Source: Dimorphilus gyrociliatus
Lineage: Eukaryota > Annelida > Polychaeta > Dinophilidae
NCBI GenBank assembly: GCA_904063045.1
Contig: CAJFCJ010000047.1
Location: forward strand, 24,321-88,320
Reading direction: 5' to 3'
DNA: 64,000 nt
A model generated the notes under the pieces. That model made no database searches. It saw nothing but the letters and a program-made list of their open reading frames with translations, and was not told where the DNA came from. This document shows positions 45,165 through 57,164 of this stretch, piece after piece (positions within the stretch are counted from its first letter, which is position 1; every line of letters begins with the position of its first letter). The position numbers were made by a program, and so were the translations under genes.

Positions 45165-48100
45165 CTAGAAAAGAAGAAAAAATTTTAAATTTTCAGTATA
45201 GAAATACAAAATTTTGAAATTCTTGTGAAAAGTATTTTTTAAATAGAGCTTTCTTAAAGATTTCAAGTTTAAAAATTGAAATTGACTAATTTCTTTAATT
45301 TGATTATAATTCAAATTTAATTCAATGAGATTTGTTAAATTTGAAAATAATAAATGCTTGATTGTTTGTATGCGATTGAATGATAAATCTAATTTTTTCA
45401 ACAAATTCAAATTTTGAAACATCTCTTCATTTAAATATTTTATTGAACTTTTTATGATTTTCAATACATTCAAACCAGATGGAAAATATAAATTCAATTT
45501 TGATAAATTCTTCAACTTTATTTCTTGTAGAATAAGAATTTTAAGTATTTTAAAATTTTCAAAGCTTTTCAAAGTGAAATTGTCAATTAGAGTTAAATTT
45601 AAAGATGTTACTATCATCATCTTCATCTTCATCATCATTGTGCTGTCAGTCAAATTAAACATTTGTATTGAACAGTTAAATATTGAAATGATTTTAAAAT
45701 CTTTAAATTCTTTAGCAGGAATGTTAATCAACTGTAAATTTTTGCATTCCACAGCAAAAAAGTCACTAGAACAAGAACAATCTGATAGACATTTTGGTTT
45801 AAAACACAACATTTCATCACATCCATTTCTACAATCATACACTCCATCACAGACACGTGACATTTCAATGAATATGTCATCCAAACTGCATTTGAAATGG
45901 CCAATTTGTTTGAAATTTTCTACATATTTTAAAGGTAAAATAATTAATTCATTATCCATCAATGGAATGATTTTGAAAACAAAAGAATTAACTGCAATTA
46001 ATTTCATCTTCTTCATATGGACATTGCTTGATTCCGTCACAGATCAACCTATATTCAATACAATAATCACTATATGAACATTTATATTGGCCATTTTTAC
46101 ATGGAGCATCCCTTTGGCAGTGGAGCATTGTATATAATCCATACATAGGCTTATTTATAATTTCACCATAAGTGTTATATTCCAGCAAACATGTTTTGCT
46201 AAATTAAAAAAAAAACAAACAAACAATCATTTGCTATTTGTCTAAATTATTCAACCAGGCCAATACTTCCTACTTTTCAATTGACTGTAGACATTTGGCT
46301 GAAGGTGGTTCGTTTGGTTTACATGTATAAAACTCTTCTTCTCTCATTGGATAATTGAAGCATTTTTGTTTCTTTTTGCAAGGATATTTTACTAAAAAAT
46401 AAATGGTAGATGATTGATTGATTGATTTCAAATCATTGCCTATGTTTGTATATACTTGAAAATAATTCATCTTTGAAATCTATACACAACATTTTTAGAT
46501 AACTGTAATCTGAGAATTCTGATTTACACCAGTACTCAACACAACTGTCTTTGCTAGAGCAATCTTCAAAGGTTAATTATATTCATTGTTTATATTAATT
46601 ATAGAATTTTATGATATACTGACTACAATACTGCTCATCTGATTTGTCCAAACAATCAACAACTGAATCGCAAACGAGGTTTGCATTTATTTCTTGCAGA
46701 TTATTGCAAATAAATTTAGTTGTCATCTGTTTTGGACAATTCTCTTCATCAGATTTATCGAAACAATCATATTTATCATCGCAAACATATCTTAAATGCA
46801 CACAGATAAGATCAACTGAGCAGAGGAATCCATTTTCCTTACAATCAACAATGATTTTCTTCTTATTTTGTATAAATGAATTCCAATCAATTCCACCAGG
46901 CACAGTGAATGCTGCAGAGACATTAGAATATCAACTAATTTAGTGTCTGTTTTATTTCGTTTTACATTCAAGTTGTTTTTGGCAGTAAAAAACTTTGGAA
47001 ACTGCATTTTTACAAGGAGTAAGATAAATCTTTATTGGTTTAAACATGTGCATAATGAAATTTTGTTTAGATTCAGTGCATAATTTCTTTTTGTCACCAT
47101 TTTGTAAATTTGTTGCCATAAGTAAACTTTAAAAAGTAAGATGTAAAACATATATGATAAGAAACAGATCAACTGGATTTGGATAGAGATTAGAGATAAA
47201 TTTTTAAATTCAATAGTCCCCCCCCCCTCTCTCTCTCTCCAGTTGTTGTGTACCATGTAAGGAAAAAAACATGGTTAAATAATGATACTAAATGTTGCTT
47301 ACTGAAATGAGCAGTTTTTGTTGGGGAAAATAATTCCAAATTGTTATCTTTACAAATATTCTCCACCCTTAAATGTGGTTGTTCAGTTTCAAACAAGAAC
47401 CCATAGAAGCATGAATTATCCAATGACCCATTAAATGAACTATGAGGAATGAGGGGACAGTCTAAAAGTCACTTTTTGTCAAATTCATAAAAATGAAGAA
47501 TATTTCAAATACCAGTTTTCTTATCACTTGAACAAGATAGACTTACTCCTAGAAAAGGGGTGTTTAAAAGTGTTGAATTGTATATCCTTTCATAAGAGCG
47601 ATTGTCTATATTTGTTTCACCATAGTTGCATGTTACTGAGAAAAGTACATTTGCTACTTTATGGAACAAATTATAATCCAATATGATTTTTCCATTTGTG
47701 AATCCAAATCTTTGACAAAATATCTACAAAAAAGTTATACTCTCAATAAAGTTGTTAAAGTACTTCAAAAGAAGATAAAAGCTTAACATTTGCTTCATTT
47801 TTTCCAAATTTGAAAGGTGAAACAAGATGCCAATTGTCAAGATGAAAAACCTCTAGAATTCCATTTCTTTCCTTTCCAGATGTTGATGATGTTGATGTGT
47901 TTTCACCTCTTAATCTAAATGTATATTCTTTTCAAGTGAAAAAAAATGACATTTAGTTTCCATCATCATTGGACTAATGATTGGTCAACCTTTTGATTTA
48001 AATGTTGGATAATTGTTGTTATCAGTTTTGTTTTTACACTTTATAGGTATTAACCATCTTTGAGAATTTTCAGATTCCTTTGAACATCTTGAAGAATGTC

Positions 48101-49488
48101 TACAATCATAACTATTGATGTAAGGTGTATTTACAGCAATTTGAACTTTATGTAAAAAATTTCGTTGGTTAAAGAAATTTGGCTCATAATCCACTTCTTG
48201 CCCAACTTTATTGCACATAGAGATAGTAAACAAATTTAAGACATCCACTAAATTATAAGAACGATAAAAGTAAATGGTAAGTCAAAAAGTAGGACTCTGG
48301 TCATGATTTTGAGTGCTAAAGATAGGATGTGATGGTGGAGGGTGACAAATAAATAATGTTTTGCTCTGACTCTAACCTCAAGATCTAACCCGAAAACATA
48401 ACCCTTTGCTTTTGCTATTTTCCATCATCAACCCTTTTTTTAAAATACACTTACATCTGAAAATTGTATATATTTCCATCCCATAAAATAGTTTGATTCT
48501 TGCTCTGTATAAGTTGGTAGTTATTGGTAATAGGAATAATCCATATTTTTGGGCAACACCAAATTGTCTTCTCTCTTTTTCAATGTCAAAGAAGAGCACA
48601 GATGTTGACACAATATGAATGTCTTCTTGTTGATATTGTATTTGTGGACAAGTGTTATTACATATCATCATTTTATTCATTCTTTTTCTAATATATTTCC
48701 GACCATCACTTTGAATGAAAATGATAAATTTTTGGTCAATTTTATTGTCACTTTGTAGTAGATTTTTTGTTTTGTTTACATAGAATATATCTGAACAGAT
48801 GGCAATTATATCATTGGTGTTATTCACACAGACTTCATAAGATGTATTATTCAATCTCCCATATACAATATGTCTTTTATAGTATTTAAAATTGCTAACA
48901 ACACTATAAAAATCTGTATGATAATAAGTCTACATTAGCAAATAATCATTTTCAGTTAGCTGAAGCATGTCTAAGGTTTCAGGTTGGGTAAGACTTCAAA
49001 TTTTAAATATTTACATATTTCATCAGTTTTCAAACAAATTACAGGACTATAATCTTTCATTGGTGTTTGTTCTTTGGACGAGGCATTTCAATTGTTTTAG
49101 GCATGTGAGGTGCCAATAACATGAAACTCTAACATCTAAAAAATAACAGAATAACTAACAGATAAACTTTCATTTTTTTCTATTGTTCTGTTTTACTGTG
49201 AAAATGGTAATATTGTCCAAAAAATGAATCAAATCCCAAATTATAGCATAAATAATTTGTTACAATTTCACTACCTTCAATTTCATCAGGCAAAATACAA
49301 ATTGAATTCTGAGTAGTTTTAACTTGTAAAACTCCATAGCAAAAATTTTTTGTACATTTACTTCTTTCCTTATTATATTTCAAAACAAAATTTTCAAGTT
49401 TATTCACATTCTCATGTTGATTCAAAATAAATGAAATAAATTGGAGCAAACATATGAAAAATATTTTTATTAGCATCATCATCACCAT
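45165..49488 (-). CDS. Multidomain receptor: SRCR-like, lectin-like, LDLa and LRR modules
   Basis: ATG at 49488 begins a signal peptide (MVMMMLIKIFFICLLQFISF). Downstream exons, in order, give an SRCR-like module (CYGVLQVKTTQNSIC..LCYNLGF, to 49185) and an unclassified cysteine module at 48854-48450 (MICNNTCPQIQYQQEDIHIV). Next is a module at about 48250-48000 (MCNKVGQEVDYEPN), then SRCR-like blocks at 47930-47530 (GILEVFHLDNWHLVSP..ICQRFGFTNG). A C-type-lectin-like start follows near 47450-47310 (DNSCFYGFLFETEQ..NICKDNNLELFSPT). Then LDL-receptor class A repeats lie at 46880-46620 (CDDKYDCFDKSDEENC; CDSVVDCLDKSDEQYC), 46150-45990 and 45900-45820. A cysteine cap and six or so LRRs (LKKLDLSFNRIQTI, LIELNLNYNQIKEI) finish near 45165. 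LDLa+LRR order recalls relaxin-receptor/GRL101-type receptors, but no seven-helix domain was found downstream. Exon joins are approximate and it could be two adjacent genes. Confidence 0.6.
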
Positions 49489-49599
49489 TATCTTCTTGTT
49501 CTTGTTCTTGTTCTTCTTCTTCTTCTTCTTCTCCTTTCTAATTAATTTATCATGATTTATAGAGAGGATCATATTATGTTGTTTGGTTAATTAAAAAAA

Positions 49600-50650
49600 A
49601 GCACTCTGATTTCATGACTAATTTTCTCACTATTCAACTGATTAAACATGACTTTGGAATGATCTATAGAATTACAAACAGATATAGATGATGTCATGTT
49701 TTTGCTTAATCAAATTATGCATTTAATATTTACAACATCTGGTCCAAAACAAAACAAAGTGTCCAACTTGTCTCTTAACAATGTTTTCAGATCATTTTCT
49801 CAGATGATGACTAGAAAGAAGGAGAAGAGAGAGCCAGAGTGAAAGAGTATATTTACTCTTTGTAAAATTGAATGTGTTTTCATTGAAACTAGTTTACTAG
49901 TATTTTTTAAACTAAACCCTGAATTGATTGGTAAATGAAATGAAATAAGACCAATGAGATAAATTTTAAAAAATTTCAAGCATGTTTGTTTTAATCATCA
50001 GAATCATTAGCTGTTGAAATAATTTTAATTATAGTGATGATTATTACATAAGGCAGCTTAGTAGAAACCATTCCATAAAAAAATTAGCATTAGAGAGAAG
50101 TATGGGTGAAAATATAAAATTGTATTAACAAAAATCATACACCAATTTTAATTGTTTAAATAATTTAATGTTTAATTATTCCGATTAGATTTCTTTTACT
50201 ATTTCAACAGGAATTAAGAGAGATTAAAAATAAATCTAGAAAAAATAGACCGCATAATCTTAACCCATCATGTTCTTCTTTTAATTTAGGGGTAAATTTT
50301 GTTGATAAACTATTAAACAATGAAAATATAGATAGAGTTTAACAGAAAAATCAGTGAAGAAATGAGGTAAGATCAGATGCTCATTATAGGTGTAAAATAC
50401 TTCTAAAGTAAAATCTGCAAGTGTTTAATATAGTCAATCATTTTTTATTTAGTTTTGGTAAGGAATTTATTTTATTTTAATTTTAAATTTAAAAATTGCT
50501 TAAAAATTTGACTTTGACCTGGTAGCCATCTTTTTCTTTTTACAATTATTTTTTGTTGTTGCTGTAATCATTGTGTTTGATTTCAAAACTAAGTGATTTT
50601 TCTATGGCTATTTCACCAAAGACTTTTATATTCTCAAAATACAGATTTAT
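49600..50650. other. No gene recognised
   Basis: Upstream region of the receptor gene and beyond, A+T-rich. The (TTC)n/(GTTCTT)n tract at 49490-49530 lies just 5' of the receptor start. Nothing else is convincing. Confidence 0.4.
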
Positions 50651-50739
50651 AAAAAATAGGTTGTTTACTTTATCTTTATTAGGCCATTGTGTCATGTTCA
50701 CTTTCTAATAGTTTGAATGCTTTTTATGAATTTTTTCTT

Positions 50740-51150
50740 TAGGCAATGGCAAATGTATGAATAGGGAATATTTGGAAGAAACTTCACAATGAAGTGCTCA
50801 CTCTGCTTTCATCATTTCAATTAGCATAAAAAATGCATTTCAAGTAATATTTACATTTATTATTATATCATTCATATTTATTTCTAGATATTTGCAGTGT
50901 CAGATATATATTTATGTTCCACCTGCACTGATATCTCCAAGAAGTTTTACCTTGTCTGGTTAAATAGAATTGTCTGCTCCAGACCTACTATTGTGAAAGA
51001 TAGCTCTTTTACTGGAGAAAAAAAGAGAATTAATGATATTGTAATCTCAGGGTCAAATCTCTGTTCATCACCAATTGAATTTTGGAGATTCCTCAATTAT
51101 TTTTCAAAATACAAAATTTGCTCAAAGTCATCAATTAAGAGTCAATGACC
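50740..51150 (+). pseudogene. PHD finger relic of a MULE transposase
   Basis: MKCSLCFHHFN, a stop, then HKKC align with the C-x2-C-x4-H-x2-C core of the PHD fingers at 33.4 and 36.9 kb (MKCNDCQDYVHAKC, LKCSLCKNLIHRKC). The next exon begins after a TCTAG acceptor at 50887 and contains YLCSTCTDIS, matching the last C-x2-C. The remaining frame to 51148 is not recognisable. FLYWCH and DDE parts are absent. Confidence 0.55.
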
Positions 51151-51221
51151 TAGGTAAGTTTTTCAATTAGCCTTTCTTCATATACTATACCTTCTCATTA
51201 ACAAAGAATTCAATTTTGAAT

Positions 51222-51603
51222 AGAAGAGAGAATGATTGCTGTTCTAAAAGGGACAGATTGCATAAGTGAATATCCTGATACCCTATTGGATAGACAATTG
51301 TCCATTTGCATGGAAATGTCAACAAAATTGATTGTAGTTAAAAGCAGTGGATTCTCTTCTCTCACTTTCTCTTACAAGGATATTTTTCCAGATGTTCTAT
51401 TAAAATTTAATAAAAATATAAATAATTTTGTGACTGTTGGTGTTGTCTATGAAATTTTTAATGACAAAATGGGATCATGTACACTTACATCATCCAACTT
51501 TGGTGATAATCAATTTCACAGATTTCTCTTCATTCCGTCCAGAAGATTACAAAGCAATATCAAAATTTTACTATTCTATCACTATTTTCAGGATATTTTT
51601 TAG
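51222..51603 (+). pseudogene. Secreted-family C-terminal domain fragment
   Basis: CISEYPDTLLDRQLSICMEM, PDVLLKFNKNINNFVTVGVV, then SCTLTSSNFGDNQFHRFLFI align closely with CHVTQSEYLGDNLHSTCVTL, PEVTLKFEKNITKFIKVNVF, SCTLKSSSFGDNSYHRYIF at 53.7-53.4 kb on the other strand. It is cut at 51605 by the LTR fragment. No upstream exons of the gene are visible. Probably a truncated paralogue. Confidence 0.65.
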
Positions 51604-51605
51604 TA

Positions 51606-52200
51606 GAATTGAATTCTATAACTTTAGAAAGACCTTTATTTCGCAGGAAATAGATTCTTTGACCATAACAGATGGTGCCACTATGGAATTAACAAAGGAA
51701 CAAAGACTATAGAAAAATGTCAAACTTGTTTTATCTTATTCAAAAACAGATGCGGAAGAGGCAGGCTTCTTTTGGTAGTGCCACATATTAACCATGTGTG
51801 ATATAATAGTTTTTCATGTTTTTGTTATACATGCATTATGAGACTGTTACATTTCAGCTTTGTAATCCTTTGACCAAGTGAACCCAAGCTTTGGGAAATG
51901 TATAAAACTAAATACAATTCCCCAGCTCGGCTGTTCAGTTCTCAAATCATTAGTTGGTTATTTAAACTTACTCTTTTAAAACTAGAAACTCATTTGCTCA
52001 ATGCATATTATTTGCATGAAATAGGGGTGTTTTGTTGCTTGATTTCTGCTGAAATTACATTTGTTGAGACTAGTTCTGGATGAACAGGAAAGTTTCTATT
52101 TGTTTGAGTACTTTGATAAGTTGATAAATGATTGGAAAGGGTGAATTGTTTCTGAAGAAGCAAGAATTCCTACAATTACAATAGCGCAAAGTACAAGAAT
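51606..52200 (+). repeat. Diverged LTR plus leader, copy c (longest)
   Basis: U3 block GCAGGAAATAGATTCTTTGA, TGTGATATAATAGTTTTTCA, promoter GTGAACCCAAGCTTTGGGAA then TGTATAAAAC, an R-like CTAGAAACTCATTTGCTCAA, U5 TTTTGTTGCTTGATTTC, and leader AATTCCTACAATTACAATAG. It combines the parts seen separately at 3.5, 9.6 and 40.8 kb, which defines the family LTR at about 550 bp (inference). Confidence 0.65.
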
Positions 52201-52539
52201 TATCTTTACAGTCTGAAACAAAGTTGCAGAGTGCTCAATGACTCTAAAGAACTCCAAATTTATTTTTAGTAAACACTGATGTTTTATTGCAATTATTATC
52301 CATTTTTTGTAAATTGTGAAATGTAAAAGAAAACATTTTTGACAAAATTGAGTAGATATGTTGGTAAAAGGGATAAGTATATTTGAAAGTTTGAGCAAAC
52401 TCCTGTCATTTCTTAATATAAATATTTGATAGCAAATACCATTGATTTGAAGAGTTTTATTGCGATAGCATTCTTCTGTTACAGATATCTTTTCAATGCA
52501 GTCATTTTCAATTGTATCAATTTCCTTTAGATTACTATC

Positions 52540-52960
52540 ATGTTCTCATTTTTAGTAGGATTCTTCTACTTTTTTTCTTCTTTAATTTTCATTGTGCTTA
52601 TTTGATAATTTGAATGTTCATCTATAAAACATTTTACCTTATGAGTTTTACAATACATTAATGCCTCTTTTCCATGATTTTTACATAATTTATCATAAGA
52701 TAACAGTCTTTTAAAGTAATTTTTAAAACTGTTTTTTGGAATTAAACATATATTTCCTTGTTATACTGTCATTTTGTGTTGACAATGAGGACAGGCTATT
52801 TTACATTCTTTAATAATACATGTCACCAGGTGTAATTATTTGACCTTTGGAACAAGAGAGATTTTTCATTTGGAAATCAAATAATAATGATATTTCCTTC
52901 CTAGCAACTGTGTGACCTTTTATCCAAAAGCAAAGTTTAGCATCTGTATAGTACATTTAA
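52540..52960 (-). pseudogene. RING/B-box (TRIM-like) relic
   Basis: Minus-strand frames read CIIKECKIACPHCQHKMTV, a stop, and then LCKNHGKEALMYCKTHKVKC. A C-x2-C RING end followed by the C-x2-H...C..H B-box-like pattern is the usual order in TRIM proteins. Both frames carry stops and no further domain is seen. Confidence 0.4.
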
Positions 52961-53356
52961 GCAAAAAAGACACACATTGACCGCCAACCCAATTCTAACA
53001 ATGTCAGTAGTTTTTTTGAGTGTTTAAATTGATGATTCATGGAAACATATAAAGTGCCATATGCAATTCAATAATCAATATCATCCTTTGTTTTGGATTT
53101 TTGTTACATAATCGAGAAATGGAAAAGCAATGGGTAATTCATATTGACTACACTGTTGAAATAAATCAATGAAAGTTGTCCAAAATTTGAAAAATCAAAA
53201 AATCAAAAAATATGGAAACAAGATATTACTTCCTCCTTCTCTAAAGATTTCATTTTAATAAAGGGAATACAGTGAAAATTTTGTGTATTATTTATTAATA
53301 TAGTTTTAAAGCTGTGGAATATTTGTTTTTACTTGAATTTAAATTTTAAAACTTAA

Positions 53357-55584
53357 GGACTGATATTACAAATTCCAATATCAGAGGTTATCATATCATT
53401 GACAAGAATTAAATAATAAAATTTTGTTATTAAATAACTGTCCTTATAGCAGGTGAAAATATATCTGTGATATGAATTGTCACCAAAACTTGATGACTTT
53501 AATGTACAGGATTCAATAGTTTCTTCTTCATTTAAATTCTCATAAAATACATTCACTTTAATGAATTTTGTAATATTTTTTTCAAATTTTAAAGTCACTT
53601 CCGGTAAGATAGTTTTAGAATAGAATTTCATGTCATTTTGTCTGCGACTTGTTATAAATATTTTTTTAAAACTTTTTCTTAAAGTTACACAAGTCGAATG
53701 TAAATTGTCTCCTAGATATTCACTCTGAGTCACGTGACAAGTGTTCTGCTCCTGTATTGTAATAATTCTTCCCTCTGCAAATAATTGAATATATTTGTAA
53801 AGGTGTCTTAAACAATTAAAAAAAGCAACCAATATCATTTATCCTTAATTTATGATTTATACCAATAACTGTATTCTTGAGTGATATTAAAGGATCTAGA
53901 TGATTTCTTTGAAAATTAGCACTCAACATAACATTTAAATTGTATATTATCCCTTTGCCAAATTTAATAGAGCCATTTTCAATAGAAAGCCAAAAGTTAT
54001 TCCATTTATTGCAAATTATATATTCTTTAATTACACTATCATTAATTGTTTGTTTAGATTCTTCTAAATAAATATAACTTTTTAAAGTATTTGATATAAA
54101 TATTTCAAAAGTTCTGGTATTATTATTGTAGAATTGTACAAGAATACTACCACATTTATTCTGGTTGTTAGTTTTTCCGTATAAACTGAAACTTATTGAT
54201 TTAAAACCATTTTTCAGGGATGGAGGAAGGGTATATGTAACAGCATGGACATTTTGAATAGTAAATTCTTTCCCCAGTGAATCTGTTTCAGAGATAGGAT
54301 AAACAAGGATAAATCAATTAGGCTTAAATTCAAAAGATATCATTTCTTTACATAAATTTCCCTATGACTTGAGTATATACAAAATGGTTGGCATATACCT
54401 TTTATGAATACTTGTACACTGCTAAATCCAATATTCTGTGAGCTGGCAATTTCAACAACTTCAACATGTATTCCAGTTTCTATGTAACCATTGCTGTATT
54501 CAAAACATTGTTGATGAGTATTTTTTTCTAAATTAATGAATTTCTCTAAACCAGAAGTCCATTTGACCTTGACCTTAGTAATATATTTTATAGACCATAG
54601 CCTGTTGTAGAAAGAAAATATATTATATGTAAATTAAAACTATTTAAAATTGGTATTTTTTGTTTGCTTTACCTGTTCATAAAACAGTATCTAACTGGAT
54701 TTCCATAAATCTTGAAAGATATGTTAATATACTGTCCAATACAATTATTCCCACTGCAATCAGCTGACCATTCTTGATTTGCTTCTTGTATGCCACTTAT
54801 TAAATCTAACGCTAGTTGACATCTAAACAAATTGGTAACTTGAGATGTTGCACTACAATCAGCTCCATTTTCTAAAAGAGCAATATCAGTTAAATATTCC
54901 AGGTCACTAATATCTTCTGAAATGTCTGCAAAGAGAAAAAGGATAGAATAAACTGTGTCAAAGAATAGATATCTATTTTTAAATTGTCTACTTTCCTTCA
55001 TAGGCATAAATCATTATTGAAGTAAAGCCAACATTGTAAGTAGAATATTGATTCGGTAGAAAAGATAGACTTTGTAAATTATATTTGTAGTTTAATCTTG
55101 GCAAAAAACATTCAATTCTCTCTTCTAAATCCGATTCTTCGGTGTAAGATTCTTGACCATTCAAAATAAATTCTATTGTTGGTGCTTTATGTTTTTTTTG
55201 TCCAAAAGGCGAAAATAGACAAATTTCTACAACGTCGTATTCTTTTTTAAATGTTATAGTTAATTTATTAGTAGGACAGTTTGGTCTGCAATTTGACAAC
55301 CAAAATTCCATATTAACCCAGATTGGAGATAGGAGATTTTCACATATAAAATTGTGATTTTTATAAACTGGTTTATGGAAAGGAGTATAACAACTGGATC
55401 CCATTAATTTATCACCAATATTGATCAATTTTTTTTCTGTTTTTAATTTACATATTTTATCTATAGATTTCAATAGAAAAACAACAGTAACAATAACTAA
55501 AATAAACAAACCTGTCTTTACTGAAGGAATTGAAAATAAAAATAAGAAAAATAGGCAGAAAATTTCAAAGTACATTGTGTTCAT
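53357..55584 (-). CDS. Secreted multigene-family protein with FAMeT-like domain
   Basis: ATG 55584 opens a signal peptide (MYFEIFCLFFLFLFSIPSV). A 51-nt intron (donor AGACAG|GT, acceptor ATCTATAG) leads to a first beta-sandwich module (SSCYTPFHKPVYKNHNFICE..GFTSIMIYAYEG, to about 54997). Next is DISEDISDLEY..GADCSATSQ..RCQLALDLI..CIGQYINISFKIYG (54930-54676). A third exon (about 54602-54400) ends IGFSSVQVFIKG. A segment at 54290-53870 resembles the farnesoic-acid-methyltransferase-type domain (NFWLSIENGSIKFGKG). The last exon (53838-53357) has the family C-terminus. The donor expected after YAYEG reads GAAAGT instead of GT, so that junction is noncanonical or mutated. Probably an extracellular ligand-binding protein; function unknown. 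Confidence 0.65.
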
Positions 55585-55723
55585 GTTTGAAGTTGGAAAC
55601 TCTTTACCAAGCAATGATTTTTGAGAGATTAAGAATATTTATATTTTACATTTAAATGTCACATTTAAATGATTAATTATTTGATGAGTTGACAGCAATA
55701 ATTAATTGATAGGTAGATCGATA

Positions 55724-55920
55724 CGGAACCGATTGAAAACGGCCATAAATAAAATATTTAAAGTTAAGATTTCAAGCTAGGAAATGGTAAGGAGGAATAA
55801 GTTAATTATTGATATATACTTAGGTGGGCCCCATCTAAGGCTTAGGGGCATTGAAAAAGGTTAGGCAAAAGGAAGGGCTAGGTTAGGGTTAAAGTAATTT
55901 CTGGATTAGTCTTTTCCGAA
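55724..55920. mobile_element. Short non-autonomous MULE-like element, diverged copy
   Basis: GAACCGATTGAAAACGGCCA start, GATTTCAAGCTAGGAAATGG, AGGTGGGCCCCATCTAAGGC and AGGGCTAGGTTAGGGTTAAA core; the terminus is degraded. It lies just 5' of the secreted-family gene starting at 55584. Confidence 0.65.
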
Positions 55921-56259
55921 TTGAAAGTTAAATTTCCTAATCTCCAACTTTCAATAATAGTTGATTTCTTTGACAAAACAAAACAAGTAGAATACAAATT
56001 GTCATGGAGATAATTTGTATAGTATTCATGATTGCATAATCCATTTTCTGTTATTCTTACTCTTTTTCCTTCTGTTTATTTTGTTTTTGTTAAGAAAAAA
56101 GAAAATGAAAAGAAGAGTAGAGATAAAAATATTTGAAATTTGTATTATCTACCTAGATCGTTGATTCGAAACAGATGATGATCACTTGTTTGAAAATTCC
56201 TAATAAAGATTTTATCAGTTGGGCCATCTGATACAATTGGAGCTATGATTCTGGTATTT

Positions 56260-57161
56260 CTATTATATATTAAATTTAATTAATTTTGGAATACCATATA
56301 CCTTGAATGAAACATCAAGGTACTGCCCAACACATGCCTGACTTGAGCATTTAGAAGCCCATTCATTTTTAGAAGCAAAAGCTGAATTTATAAGATCCAA
56401 TGCAAAGTGGCATAAATAGTGAGAAGAGGCTGATGACTTAGATGTACAGGTTGCTCCTTTTTGTACATTAGCTATGTTTGTATAGTAGTTACTACTTTCC
56501 ACTTTGTCAGTTATGTCTGAAAATTTTAAGTTAAAAAGAAAGTGATATTTCTCTTTTTTAATCTTTCAATACAAAATACAAACCATCTTGTTAAGAAAAA
56601 ATCATGATTGAAGAAAATCCAATATAAGAACTTGTTCTTTGAACTGGCATAAAAGTCATACTTTTAACATAAGTGCCATAGGTATATCTCACCAAAAAGC
56701 ATTCTGAATCTTTGTTTATTGAATCGACATCAAATGCATATTGACGTTGAGTATCAGAAACATTAGTAAATATAACAGTTAATTCTTTAACTTTATTGTT
56801 TTCAGCTGCAAAAGTATATGATAAACAATATTCAACAATATCATAGACTTTTTCAAATGTTATATCAAGCTTGGGGGGATTGCTACAAAAACCTGAACAA
56901 CCAGTCATATATGCTGCCATGTTGACCCAGTTTGGAGAAAACACATTTTCACAAGGATAATTGTATCCCAAACTATTAAGTTTTGTTGTGCTGGCGGAAC
57001 AAGTTGAACTCCATGAAATATCAGCCACATTAATTAGTGTATTGCCTTAAAAAGAGAATATAAAATAAAGAAGAATACATAGAATGAAAGTTAGACTATT
57101 TAATTTTAGCTTTTAGATTAAAAATTACAAGTAAAAAGATAATCTTCTTGAATTTTGTCAT
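56260..57161 (-). CDS. Secreted multigene-family paralogue, possibly broken
   Basis: The leader exon from ATG 57161 (MTKFKKIIFLLVIFNLKA) is plausible as a signal peptide, but its donor was not resolved. The main exon (57040-56585) encodes WSSTCSASTTKL..YPCENVFSPNWVN.. KLDITFEKVYDIVEYC..SSYIGFSSIMIF. This aligns along its length with the first module of the neighbour at 55.4-55.0 kb. An in-frame TAA at 56593-56591 precedes the donor. The next exon (56518-56266) encodes GATCTSKSSASSHYLCHFAL and CVGQYLDVSFKVYGIPK, aligning with the neighbour's second module. No later exons were found. Tandem duplication with the 53.4-55.6 kb gene is clear. Confidence 0.65.
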
Positions 57162-57164
57162 TTT

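Noticed and set aside
45454-46077. 207-codon plus-strand frame
   Set aside because: Antisense of the LRR/LDLa exon of the receptor; its composition is the complement of leucine-rich coding sequence.
49490-49560. Poly-lysine N-terminal extension of the receptor (KKKKKNKNKNKK)
   Set aside because: It is the translation of a (TTC)n-type microsatellite 5' of the ATG that begins the signal peptide at 49488; an N-terminal basic tract before a leader is implausible.
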